A stretch of DNA of 43,725 nucleotides, taken from NCBI GenBank assembly GCA_021804785.1, contig JAJZGY010000014.1:1-43725 (forward strand), read 5' to 3'. Below the pieces are notes generated by a model. That model ran no database searches. It was not told where the DNA came from and saw only the letters and a list, made by a program, of their open reading frames with translations. Source of the DNA: Pseudomonadota bacterium. Its GTDB lineage: Bacteria > Pseudomonadota > Alphaproteobacteria > Micropepsales > Micropepsaceae. Made by a program: the position numbers and the translations under genes. Below are positions 33,754-41,545 of this stretch, one piece after another (the stretch's first letter is position 1; each line of letters opens with the position of its first letter).

Positions 33754-35592
33754 TCAGCATGAGCAGGCACTCGCCTGCGCCGTTTCGAGATAGAACTTTT
33801 TCATGTCCCAGGCGCCTGTGGGGCAACGCTCGGCGCACAATCCGCAATGCAGACAGACATCCTCGTCCTTGACCATCACCCGTCCGGTCTTCAGCGCATC
33901 GGAGACATAAAGGTCCTGTGTCAGGTTCAGTGCCGGAGCCGTCAGCATTTTGCGCAGATCGGGTTCGGCCGTGTTGGGCGTGAAGGTGATGCAGTCCATC
34001 GGGCAGATATCGACGCAGGCGTCGCACTCGATGCACAGGCCCCGTTCGAATACCGTTTCCACATCGCAATTCAGGCAGCGCAACGCTTCCTTGAAACCAA
34101 GCTCCCGGGTAAAGCCGAGCTCGACTTCGATGTTCACATTGTTGAGCGTAAGCTCATGGGGTGCATGTGGCACCTTGAAGCGCAGGTCGAGTGACACATC
34201 ATTGTCGTAGGACCATTCGTGAATGCCCATTTTCTGGCTGGTCAGCGTCACGTACGACGGCGGACGTTCCGCCTTGAGGTCCTGCCCCTCGCAGGCCATG
34301 TGGATCGATACCGCAGCGGCGTGACCATGGGCCACCGCCCAGATGATATTCTTGGGTCCAAACGCCGCATCCCCTCCAAAGAAAACCTTCGGATGGGTCG
34401 ATTGCATGGTCAGCTCATCGACCACCGGCATGTCCCAGCGGTCGTCGAATTCAAGCCCGATGTCCCGCTCGATCCAGGGAAATGCGTTTTCTTGGCCGAC
34501 GGCCACCAGCACATCGTCACAGGGCATATGCACATCGGGCTCACCACTTCGAACCAGCTTGCGGCGACCTTTGGCGTCGAACTCGGCCTTCACCTTCTCG
34601 AACAGAACCCCGGTGAGCTTGCCTCCTTCGTGGGTGAAGGATTTCGGCACCATGTAGTTATGGATCGGGATGCCTTCGCCCATGGCGTCGTCTTTTTCCC
34701 AGGGGCTCGCCTTCATCTCTTCGAAGCCCGAGCGCACCACCACCTGGACATCTTCGCCGCCCAGACGGCGCGCGGTGCGACAGCAGTCCATGGCAGTATT
34801 GCCACCACCCAGAACAATCACCCGTTTGCCGATGCGGTCGATGTGCCCAAAGGAGACCGAGGACAACCAGTCAATGCCGATATGGATGTTGGCTGCACCC
34901 TCGTCGCGCCCCGGAATCTCCAGATCGCGGCCGCGCGGCGCTCCCGAACCGATAAAGACCGCGGCGTAGCCCTCAGCGAGCAGCGCCTTCAGGCTTTGCA
35001 CGCGCTCGCCAAACCGTGTCTCCGGCTGAAGTGCAAGGATGTAATTGCACTCCTCGTCGAGGACGCTTTCGGGCAGGCGAAATTTTGGAATCTGGGTGCG
35101 CATCATCCCGCCGGCCTTTGGGTCGGCATCGTAGATGACGCAGCTGTAGCCCAGCGGCAGCAAGTCGCGGGCGACCGTTAGCGAGGCCGGACCGGCTCCA
35201 ACCAACGCGATGCGCCTGTCGTTCCTGTGCGACGCGGGCTTGGGCATCCGATTGACAACTTCGCCCTTGTTGTCGGCGGCCACCCGCTTCAGGCGACAGA
35301 TCGCCACAGGTTCGGCTTCCACCCGTCCACGGCGACAGGCAGGCTCGCACGGCCGGTCACAGGTACGCCCCAGCACTCCCGGAAAGACGTTGGAGCGCCA
35401 GTTGATCATATAGGCGTCGCCATAGCGCCCCTCGGCAATCAGCCGAATATACTCAGGCACCGGAGTGTGTGCCGGGCATGCCCACTGGCAATCGACAACC
35501 TTGTGGAAATACTCGGGATTATTGGTGTCGGTGGGCGCCGTAGCTTGTGACGGCGTAGCATCGACGCGCCCTGCGGCGATGGTGATACTCAT
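33754..35592 (-). CDS. GltD-like FAD/NAD(P) oxidoreductase with C-terminal ferredoxin domain, probable Kor electron partner
   Basis: This 612-residue protein has an N-terminal Fe-S helical domain (CQWACPAHTPVPEYI, then CDRPCEPACRRG), two Rossmann nucleotide-binding motifs (VGAGPASLTVARDL for FAD; VLGGGNTAMDCCRTA for NAD(P)H), and a C-terminal region with Cys clusters RCLNCDVETVF, CIECDACVDICPMDC and CLHCGLCAERCP, the last two fitting two [4Fe-4S] clusters. GltD-type proteins normally feed glutamate synthase from NADPH. Here the gene lies upstream of korA and korB, so it probably carries electrons between the 2-oxoacid oxidoreductase and NAD(P). ATG 35592 is preferred; a GTG at 35625 would add 11 residues. 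Confidence 0.82.
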   Translation of the reverse strand: MSITIAAGRVDATPSQATAPTDTNNPEYFHKVVDCQWACPAHTPVPEYIRLIAEGRYGDAYMINWRSNVFPGVLGRTCDRPCEPACRRGRVEAEPVAICRLKRVAADNKGEVVNRMPKPASHRNDRRIALVGAGPASLTVARDLLPLGYSCVIYDADPKAGGMMRTQIPKFRLPESVLDEECNYILALQPETRFGERVQSLKALLAEGYAAVFIGSGAPRGRDLEIPGRDEGAANIHIGIDWLSSVSFGHIDRIGKRVIVLGGGNTAMDCCRTARRLGGEDVQVVVRSGFEEMKASPWEKDDAMGEGIPIHNYMVPKSFTHEGGKLTGVLFEKVKAEFDAKGRRKLVRSGEPDVHMPCDDVLVAVGQENAFPWIERDIGLEFDDRWDMPVVDELTMQSTHPKVFFGGDAAFGPKNIIWAVAHGHAAAVSIHMACEGQDLKAERPPSYVTLTSQKMGIHEWSYDNDVSLDLRFKVPHAPHELTLNNVNIEVELGFTRELGFKEALRCLNCDVETVFERGLCIECDACVDICPMDCITFTPNTAEPDLRKMLTAPALNLTQDLYVSDALKTGRVMVKDEDVCLHCGLCAERCPTGAWDMKKFYLETAQASACSC

Positions 35593-35625
35593 ATGCTGAA
35601 CGCAACTCCATACCGGGCCGTTCAC

Positions 35626-36080
35626 CCTTGCCGCTGCGGATAGTCCGTGACGGCATCAAGAGGTATGGAGCGACCACCTACTGGCGAATCATATTAGTCA
35701 GCTACGCCGCGCGCGCAATATGTGCGTAGCAACATTGCGTGTACGGAAAACGGAATATGCCCACTTCTCCAGAAGGCCAGCCCGCTTTCTTGCCTGGGCC
35801 CCACCTACCTGGGGCTCCTCGAGGCCGGTGGTCCATCCCCAAGAGGCAGGAGACCGGGAGCCGCCGCGCCTGAGCGGAAGCACCCTCAAGGCTCACGCCG
35901 CCCCAGGGTTCACACTGGGGACACGCACGCCCAGCCCGCCCTTTCCATGGGGGTAAGGGCTGCCGGGTTCGTTGATATTTTATCCGTGTACGGATAGATG
36001 TCGGGCGCTTCACGGCCAGCGCCTCAGCGCCATCGTCGCGCAAAGTCAGGCCGCTCCCCGGCCGATGCCCGTCGGCGCCT
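35626..36080. other. Gene-free GC-rich stretch with several inverted repeats
   Basis: No protein gene is supported. Stems visible by eye include CCCCAG/CTGGGG (35901-35920), TGAGC/GCTCA (35871-35895) and a nested pair GGCTCC..CCGG / GACCGG..GAGCC (about 35811-35862). This density suggests a structured RNA or mRNA leader/trailer. I could not match it to tmRNA, RNase P RNA or 6S RNA with confidence. Confidence 0.35.
35981..35996. promoter_or_regulatory. Inverted repeat, candidate operator
   Basis: TATCCGT-GT-ACGGATA: 7-nt perfect arms around a 2-nt centre, in the AT-rich edge of the gene-free stretch downstream of the PPK2 gene. It has the size and symmetry of a dimeric repressor site and would sit just upstream of any minus-strand transcript of the structured region. 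Confidence 0.4.
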
Positions 36081-36878
36081 CTACGCGGCGACCAGCGCCC
36101 TCATCGCGTCAGTGAAGGTGAACACCACTTTCTCATCGGGCGTTGCGAGGGATTTGCTTTTCCCGCGATAGGAAAAGCTATTTAGCAGATCGCGAATGAG
36201 TTCGAGACGAGCGGCCTTCTTGCTATCCGCATGCACAACGTGCCAGGACGCCGCCGCATGCGAGGTCTTGTGCAACATCACGTCACGGGCCTTGCTGTAG
36301 TCCTTCCAGTGCTTTTGCGCTGCCTCGTCGATCGGCGAGATCTTCCACTGCTTCAGCGGGTCCTCGCGTCGTTGCTCAAGGCGGCGCTTTTGCTCCGCCC
36401 GGGAGATGTCGAGATAATATTTGCGCAGATGCAGACCGTCACGCACCAGCATGGCCTCGAACGGCACCACCATTTGCAGAAATGTGTCGACCTGGTCTTT
36501 GCTCGCAAAGCCCATCACCCGTTCGACGCCCGCGCGGTTGTACCAGGAACGGTTGAAAACGACGAACTCCGAAGCCGCCGGCAGATAGGGAACAAAACGC
36601 TGGAAGTACCATTGCGTCTCTTCGGTGCTAGAGGGCTTGCTCGGCGCATGGACGCGGGTTTCGCGCGGGCTCATATGTTCGGTCAGCCGCTTGATAGTTC
36701 CATCCTTGCCCGCCGTATCGCGCCCTTCCAAAATGACCAGGACACGGGAACCGTCGGCAATCAGCTGGCGCTGCAATTTGACGAGTTCGACCTGCAGCTC
36801 ATAGAGACTTCGCTGATAATGTTTGTCCTGCTGCGGATCCTCGTCAAAATCGCCTGTGTCCTGCTTGTGCTTGCCCAC
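36081..36878 (-). CDS. ppk2: Polyphosphate kinase 2 family protein
   Basis: This 265-residue protein has the Walker A-like VILEGRDTAGKDGTI (~46-60), the lid-region HMSPRETRVHA, FNRSWYNRAGVERVM (Walker B-type Asp/Arg region) and the YYLDISRAEQKRRL helix of PPK2 enzymes, which transfer phosphate between polyphosphate and nucleoside di- or monophosphates. The start is GTG 36878 with GGAGGAGGG 8 nt upstream. A further in-frame GTG at 36926 would overlap the ABC ATPase gene and lacks a site. It lies 4 nt after that gene, so it is the last gene of the importer operon. The class (ADP, AMP or GDP use) is not assigned. Confidence 0.9.
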   Translation of the reverse strand: MGKHKQDTGDFDEDPQQDKHYQRSLYELQVELVKLQRQLIADGSRVLVILEGRDTAGKDGTIKRLTEHMSPRETRVHAPSKPSSTEETQWYFQRFVPYLPAASEFVVFNRSWYNRAGVERVMGFASKDQVDTFLQMVVPFEAMLVRDGLHLRKYYLDISRAEQKRRLEQRREDPLKQWKISPIDEAAQKHWKDYSKARDVMLHKTSHAAASWHVVHADSKKAARLELIRDLLNSFSYRGKSKSLATPDEKVVFTFTDAMRALVAA

Positions 36879-36882
36879 TCTC

Positions 36883-37668
36883 TTAGCCCTCCTCCAGTGA
36901 TCGTATGAGCAAGAGCTCGCGACCACCCTGATCGTTCAGGCGCAAAGCTCCCACTCCAAAGACCTCGGCGAGCACCTCGTCGCTGAGCGCTGCCGCCGGT
37001 GCGCCAGCCGCCACGATCCTGCCCGCTTTCATGACAAGCAGACGGTCGCAGAAACGCACCGCCAGCGCCAGATCATGCAGCGTCACACAGACCGCGGTGC
37101 CGCGCCCGGCCTCTTCGCGCAGCAGCTGCATCAGCTGCAGCTGATGGCCTGGATCCAGATGGGCGGCCGGCTCATCGGCGAGAAGTACCGGTGCCTGCGT
37201 GGCCAGGGCCCGGGCGAGCAGCACCCGTGCCCGTTCGCCCGCAGAAATCCCATCCATGCGCCGGTCCGCGAGCCCGGTCGCATCGCAACGGGCAAGCGCC
37301 TTTGCGATGGCCTCTTCGTCGGCCCCCCGCAACCGCTTGAGTGAAGCTTCGTGCGGCAGCCGGCCCAGAGCCACGACGCGTCGCGCCAGCATCGGCCAGT
37401 GGGCCTCATTGCTTTGCGGCAGATAGGCCAGGGCACGGGCGCGGTCCTGGGCATCCCATTGCCGCAGCGACCGGCCCAGAAGCGTAACCTCTCCCGAGCC
37501 CGGCACCAGAAGGCCGAGACCGAGGCGCAGCAGCGTGGTCTTGCCGGCGCCATTAGGACCGACCAGTCCGGTTACCTGCCCGGGAACAAAACCGCAGCTG
37601 ATGCCGTTGATGACCTGGCGCGCGCCATAGCTGAGCTGAACATCGACAAATTGCAGCGCCGCGCTCAT
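36883..37668 (-). CDS. btuD: ABC transporter ATP-binding protein, BtuD/FecE type
   Basis: This 261-residue ATPase has Walker A GPNGAGKTT (~38-46), the Q-loop LPQSNEAHWPM, the signature GISAGERARVLLARAL (ISAGE in place of LSGGQ), Walker B APVLLADEPAAHLD and the switch His in CVTLHDLALA. It powers import by the FecCD/BtuC-type permease encoded upstream, with which it shares an ATGA overlap. The short C-terminal extension (GGRELLLIRSLEEG) is unremarkable. Cargo is probably a corrinoid, by the type of its binding protein; a siderophore is the alternative. Confidence 0.88.
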   Translation of the reverse strand: MSAALQFVDVQLSYGARQVINGISCGFVPGQVTGLVGPNGAGKTTLLRLGLGLLVPGSGEVTLLGRSLRQWDAQDRARALAYLPQSNEAHWPMLARRVVALGRLPHEASLKRLRGADEEAIAKALARCDATGLADRRMDGISAGERARVLLARALATQAPVLLADEPAAHLDPGHQLQLMQLLREEAGRGTAVCVTLHDLALAVRFCDRLLVMKAGRIVAAGAPAAALSDEVLAEVFGVGALRLNDQGGRELLLIRSLEEG

Positions 37669-38687
37669 GGCGCACCGCGCAGCTGAAATATCAGCCAGAT
37701 GAAGAAGGGAGCCCCGATCATCGCTGTCAGGACCCCGAGCAGCAATTGTCCATCCGGGGCGATCAGGCGCACGGCAACATCGGCAGCAGCCACGAGAGCC
37801 GCGCCCCCGAGCGCCGACGGCACGATCAGCCGCGATGGCTCATGACCGTAAAGCGGCCTTAGCAGGTGGGGCACCACCAGACCAACAAAGCTGACCGCAC
37901 CGGCCGCCGCGGTCGCAGCTCCGGTGGCGAGCGCAACGCCCAGAATGATGCGCCGCCGGATTCCATGCACATCGACACCAAGACTGTGCGCAGCCTCTTC
38001 GCCGAGGGTGAGCGCATCAAGCCCACGCCCCGCACTCAGCAGGAGGCCCATGCCAATCGCCACCAGCGGCGCGGCAAAATAAAGGTCAGCAGGAGTGCGA
38101 TCATTGAGCGACCCCAGCATCCACATCACCATCTCGCTCATGGCGTAGGGATTGGGTGCCATGGACAATGCAAGGGCGGTCAGAGCCGTTGCCAGGCTGG
38201 CGACGGCAACGCCAGCCAGCACCAGCGCCATGGTCCCGGCACCACTGCGCGACAGGGCGTAAAGGATCGCCGCCGCAACGAGGGCGCCGCCAATGGCAAA
38301 GCCCGGCAGAAACATCAGGCTGGTCCCGGTCCAGCCAAAATAGAGCGCTACAACTGCACCCAGTCCGGCGCAGGAGGTCACGCCCGTGACCCCCGGTTCG
38401 GCCAGCGGATTGCGGAACAGACCCTGCAGCGCCGCTCCGCTCGCACCCAGGGCTGCTCCGACGAAGAGAGCCAGAAGCGCCCGCGGCAAACGGATGTCGC
38501 GGGCGATCACTGCGGCAAAGCCGTGGCCCTGGACCAGACCAAGCACGAGCGCGCTAGCCGACAGATGTGAGGGACCGAGCAGAAACGAAACCCCGGCTGC
38601 ACCAAGCGCCAGGACGGCGAGAGCGATGGTGACTGGCAGGCTGGGCAAGCGACCCGGCCGGGCAACGGATTTGAGGGCATAAGCCAT
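37665..38687 (-). CDS. btuC: ABC transporter permease, BtuC/FecCD family
   Basis: This 340-residue permease has about ten hydrophobic helices. FecCD landmarks are RLPRALLALFVGAALGASGAA (~residues 63-83), the following LFRNPLAEPGVTGVTSCAG, the GEEAAHSLGVDV coupling region and VGLVVPHLLRPLYGHE near the end. It forms the dimeric membrane channel of a type II importer. It lies 9 nt after the binding-protein gene and overlaps the ATPase gene by 4 nt, so the three are one transcription unit with ppk2. Confidence 0.9.
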   Translation of the reverse strand: MAYALKSVARPGRLPSLPVTIALAVLALGAAGVSFLLGPSHLSASALVLGLVQGHGFAAVIARDIRLPRALLALFVGAALGASGAALQGLFRNPLAEPGVTGVTSCAGLGAVVALYFGWTGTSLMFLPGFAIGGALVAAAILYALSRSGAGTMALVLAGVAVASLATALTALALSMAPNPYAMSEMVMWMLGSLNDRTPADLYFAAPLVAIGMGLLLSAGRGLDALTLGEEAAHSLGVDVHGIRRRIILGVALATGAATAAAGAVSFVGLVVPHLLRPLYGHEPSRLIVPSALGGAALVAAADVAVRLIAPDGQLLLGVLTAMIGAPFFIWLIFQLRGAP

Positions 38688-38696
38688 CGCCGCTCC

Positions 38697-39536
38697 TTAG
38701 CGAGGGGCGGTGGCGCGGGCAAGTCGGGCAAGGCGCAGCGCGATCCTGCCGAGCCAGGGCCCCGCGCACAAAAGCCCGCGCAGGTTGACACGCACGATGC
38801 GGGTCTGCCCCTTGAGCGCAGCCAGTGCCGGGTCCTCCAGGGCAGCGTCAGCAAGGGATGGCGTAGCGTCCTTCGCCTGATTGAGGATGAGAAGGGCGGG
38901 CCTGGCCGCAATCACCGCCTCGAGCGGGATCGTGCCCTGACGCGAGCGCGCCAGGTCGGGCGCGGAATTGGTGAGCCCGGCGGCGCCCATGAGGGCGTCA
39001 ATGATGGCGCCAGAGGGAGCATAGGCGTTGGGTTCGTAGATCAGCGCCGGTATCGGGGGATGGGGGGCCACGACCCTGGCCGCCGCCAGATTGTTGGCCA
39101 TCGCAGACAGCAGGGCGTGGGCGCGCCCCGGCACGCCGAGGACCCGCCCGAGCAGGCGGGTGACGCCGCGGACCTGCGCAAGGCTGTGCGCCCATGGCAC
39201 CTCAAACACCCGCACACCGGCGGCCCTCAGCTGCACCGCGAGGCGCGGATTGACCCCCTGATAGAGGAGGACAAGATCCGGTCTGAGAGTCAGCACTTCT
39301 TCAGCATTGGGCCTGATGCGCCGGAGGGAGCCGATGCGGCCAGCAATATTGGAGATCTCCGGGTGCATGGCGCCGGCAAGTTCGCTCAGCGCGGCAATCC
39401 GCGCCGCCGGTACGAGCCGGAAGAGATATTCGTCAGTGCACAGATTGGTGGAGACGATGCGCTGGGGCAGCGCCTGCGCACAGGCTGGTGCAAACGCCAT
39501 GAGCATCGCAGCGAGCAACCTATGACAACAGCGCAT
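38697..39536 (-). CDS. btuF: Periplasmic binding protein, BtuF-like (probable corrinoid ABC importer)
   Basis: This 279-residue protein starts at ATG 39536; upstream in-frame codons would overlap the divergent protease gene. The signal peptide is RCCHRLLAAMLMAFAPACAQA. The mature start LPQRIVSTNLCTDEYLFRLV matches alphaproteobacterial BtuF-type proteins (RIVS.N.CTD). Other landmarks are VLTLRPDLVLLYQG, the long central helix and ARPALLILNQA. Such proteins deliver vitamin B12 or related corrinoids to BtuCD. This matters here because the window encodes a B12-dependent mutase, although that lies 24 kb away. No cobalamin riboswitch fits: only 55 nt separate this start from the divergent gene. Confidence 0.78.
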   Translation of the reverse strand: MRCCHRLLAAMLMAFAPACAQALPQRIVSTNLCTDEYLFRLVPAARIAALSELAGAMHPEISNIAGRIGSLRRIRPNAEEVLTLRPDLVLLYQGVNPRLAVQLRAAGVRVFEVPWAHSLAQVRGVTRLLGRVLGVPGRAHALLSAMANNLAAARVVAPHPPIPALIYEPNAYAPSGAIIDALMGAAGLTNSAPDLARSRQGTIPLEAVIAARPALLILNQAKDATPSLADAALEDPALAALKGQTRIVRVNLRGLLCAGPWLGRIALRLARLARATAPR

Positions 39537-39591
39537 ATTGACCCATAAGTATGTCACTCCCCATATCCCGCTGAACCTCAGGAGACACCAC

Positions 39592-41454
39592 ATGTCCAGT
39601 TTTCGTCCCCTTCTTATCCTGATTGCGGCCGCCAGCGCCCTGCCCCTCGTGGCACAGGCGGCGACACCAACGGCCATTCTCAGGGCCAACAAGCGGGCCA
39701 TGGGGGGGGCCGACTGGGACCATGCAGCACTCAAGACACAGTATGCCTATTCTGGCGAGGGACTGACGGGCAAGACGGAGGAGATCGATGACCTCAAAAC
39801 CGGCGCCTTTGTCGAGAGCTACGAGCTTGGTCCGGCCAAAGGCGCCGATGGTTACGATGGCCACGATGCCTGGGCCCAGGATCTTTCCGGCACAGTGACG
39901 CTGCAAAATGGCGGTGAGCAAAAGGCGTTGGCCGTCAATCAGGCCTATCGCGCTGCCAATCTGTGGTGGCAACCGGACTTTGGCGGCGCCAGCATCGAGG
40001 ACCTCGGTCAGAGAAGTAAGGATGCCAAGCTCTATGACGTGTTAAAGATCACACCCAAGGGAGGCATCAGCTTTACCGCCTGGTTTGACGCCAAAACCCA
40101 TCTGCTGGCCCGCATCATCGAGCTGCGGGATGGTCGTCCCACGACCACACGCTTCTCGGACTATGAGACCGTCGATGGCGCCCGCATGCCCAAGAAGGTG
40201 CACATCAGCAATGGCGATGCCAAATATGATCAGCATGAAACCCTGATCAAGGCGGAGTTTCTGCCAGCCCAGCCAGCTGCGCGCTTCGCGCCCCCTGCCG
40301 AACAGGTCGATGACTTCAGCATTGCCGGCGGCGCGAGCCGAACCACCATCCCCTTTCGCCTCATCAACAACCACATCTATGCGGCAGTCAAAGTGGACGG
40401 CAAAGGTCCGTTCATGTTCATTTTTGATACCGGTGGCGTCAATCTCATCACCCCGCCAACCGCCAAGACCTTGGGTGTACGGGTCACGGGCGCCATCCAG
40501 GCCAGTGGCGCCGGCAAGGGCCACATGCAGGCCGGTTTGACCAAGATAGACAGCCTGCGCATCGGCGCCGCGACGATCAAATCGCAGCCCTTCATCGTCC
40601 TGCCCCTGAATGCGATGAGCGACGTCGAGGGTGTTGATGAGACCGGCATGATCGGCTTCGAGACATTCCGCCGCTTTGTCACACGCATCGATTATGGCCG
40701 GCATCTTCTGGAGCTGATCCGGCCCTCCGCCTTCAATCCGGTTGATGCCGGCACGCCCATTCCCATCCGCTTCAACGGCAACACCATTGAAGTCGAAGCC
40801 AGTTATGACGGCATCCGCGGCAATTTCACCATTGATACCGGCAATCGCGGCAGCCTCGACCTCGATACCCCGTTCGTCGCCAAATATGGGCTGCGGGCCA
40901 AAGCCCAGAGCGGGGTAGAAACAGCCACGGGCTGGGGAATCGGTGGGCCGACTTTCGGCTTTGTCATGCGCGGTGCCCCGCTCGAGATCGGCAGCATCAA
41001 GATTGCCCATCCAATCGTCTCCCTTTCCACCGACAAGTCCGGAGCGATGGCCGATCCCACGGTCGCGGGCAACATTGGTGCCGGGATTCTCAAGCGCTTC
41101 ATCGTAACCCTCGATTACGCTCATGCCCGCCTGTATCTGAAGCCTGTCACGACCAAGGTTGCAGATCTCGATACCTTTGACGAATCGGGTATGTGGATCA
41201 ACGATGGCTCAAACGGCTTTGTCGTCGCCAATGTCACCGGCGGCGGCCCAGCCCAGCAGGCTGGAATTCAAAAGGGCGATGTCATCGTTGCCGTTAATGG
41301 TAAGCCCGCCACCTCCATCCGGCTCTACGATCTGCGTAAGATGTTTCGCGATACCCCTCCAGGAACTGTCGAAGAACTGAGCGTTGAGCGTGACGGCGCT
41401 CGCAGGACCATCGCGCTGACACTTGCGGACATGCTATCTCGGCATGGCCCCTGA
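39592..41454 (+). CDS. Secreted retropepsin-like aspartyl protease with two DTG motifs and a C-terminal PDZ domain
   Basis: This 620-residue protein has a signal peptide (RPLLILIAAASALPLVAQA, cleavage near residue 23). Residues ~25-235 form an unassigned beta-rich domain. Two retropepsin-type domains follow: FMFIFDTGGVNL (Asp279) and FTIDTGNRGSLDL (Asp415). A PDZ domain is at ~536-610 (VTGGGPAQQAGIQKGDVIVAVNG). Two DTG halves in one chain imitate the pepsin-like active-site dimer. ATG 39592 with AGGAG 8 nt upstream is preferred to an in-frame TTG at 39538. It acts in the periplasm or outside. It is divergent from the importer operon across 55 nt. The substrate is unknown. Confidence 0.85.
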   Translation: MSSFRPLLILIAAASALPLVAQAATPTAILRANKRAMGGADWDHAALKTQYAYSGEGLTGKTEEIDDLKTGAFVESYELGPAKGADGYDGHDAWAQDLSGTVTLQNGGEQKALAVNQAYRAANLWWQPDFGGASIEDLGQRSKDAKLYDVLKITPKGGISFTAWFDAKTHLLARIIELRDGRPTTTRFSDYETVDGARMPKKVHISNGDAKYDQHETLIKAEFLPAQPAARFAPPAEQVDDFSIAGGASRTTIPFRLINNHIYAAVKVDGKGPFMFIFDTGGVNLITPPTAKTLGVRVTGAIQASGAGKGHMQAGLTKIDSLRIGAATIKSQPFIVLPLNAMSDVEGVDETGMIGFETFRRFVTRIDYGRHLLELIRPSAFNPVDAGTPIPIRFNGNTIEVEASYDGIRGNFTIDTGNRGSLDLDTPFVAKYGLRAKAQSGVETATGWGIGGPTFGFVMRGAPLEIGSIKIAHPIVSLSTDKSGAMADPTVAGNIGAGILKRFIVTLDYAHARLYLKPVTTKVADLDTFDESGMWINDGSNGFVVANVTGGGPAQQAGIQKGDVIVAVNGKPATSIRLYDLRKMFRDTPPGTVEELSVERDGARRTIALTLADMLSRHGP

Positions 41455-41545
41455 GGTGGCCCTCACGCGGGACGACCTTTGCTTTTGGGCCCTGTTCAGC
41501 CTAAATCAGCGTTCGTGACGCCAGCGTCAGAAAGAAGGACCTGCC

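Noticed and set aside
39537..39591. Possible cobalamin riboswitch before the BtuF-like gene
   Set aside because: Only 55 nt lie between two divergent start codons, too short for a B12 riboswitch, and no B12-box sequence is seen.
40042..41124. 360-codon minus-strand ORF inside the aspartyl protease gene
   Set aside because: Antisense shadow; the plus strand has a signal peptide, two DTG motifs and a PDZ domain.
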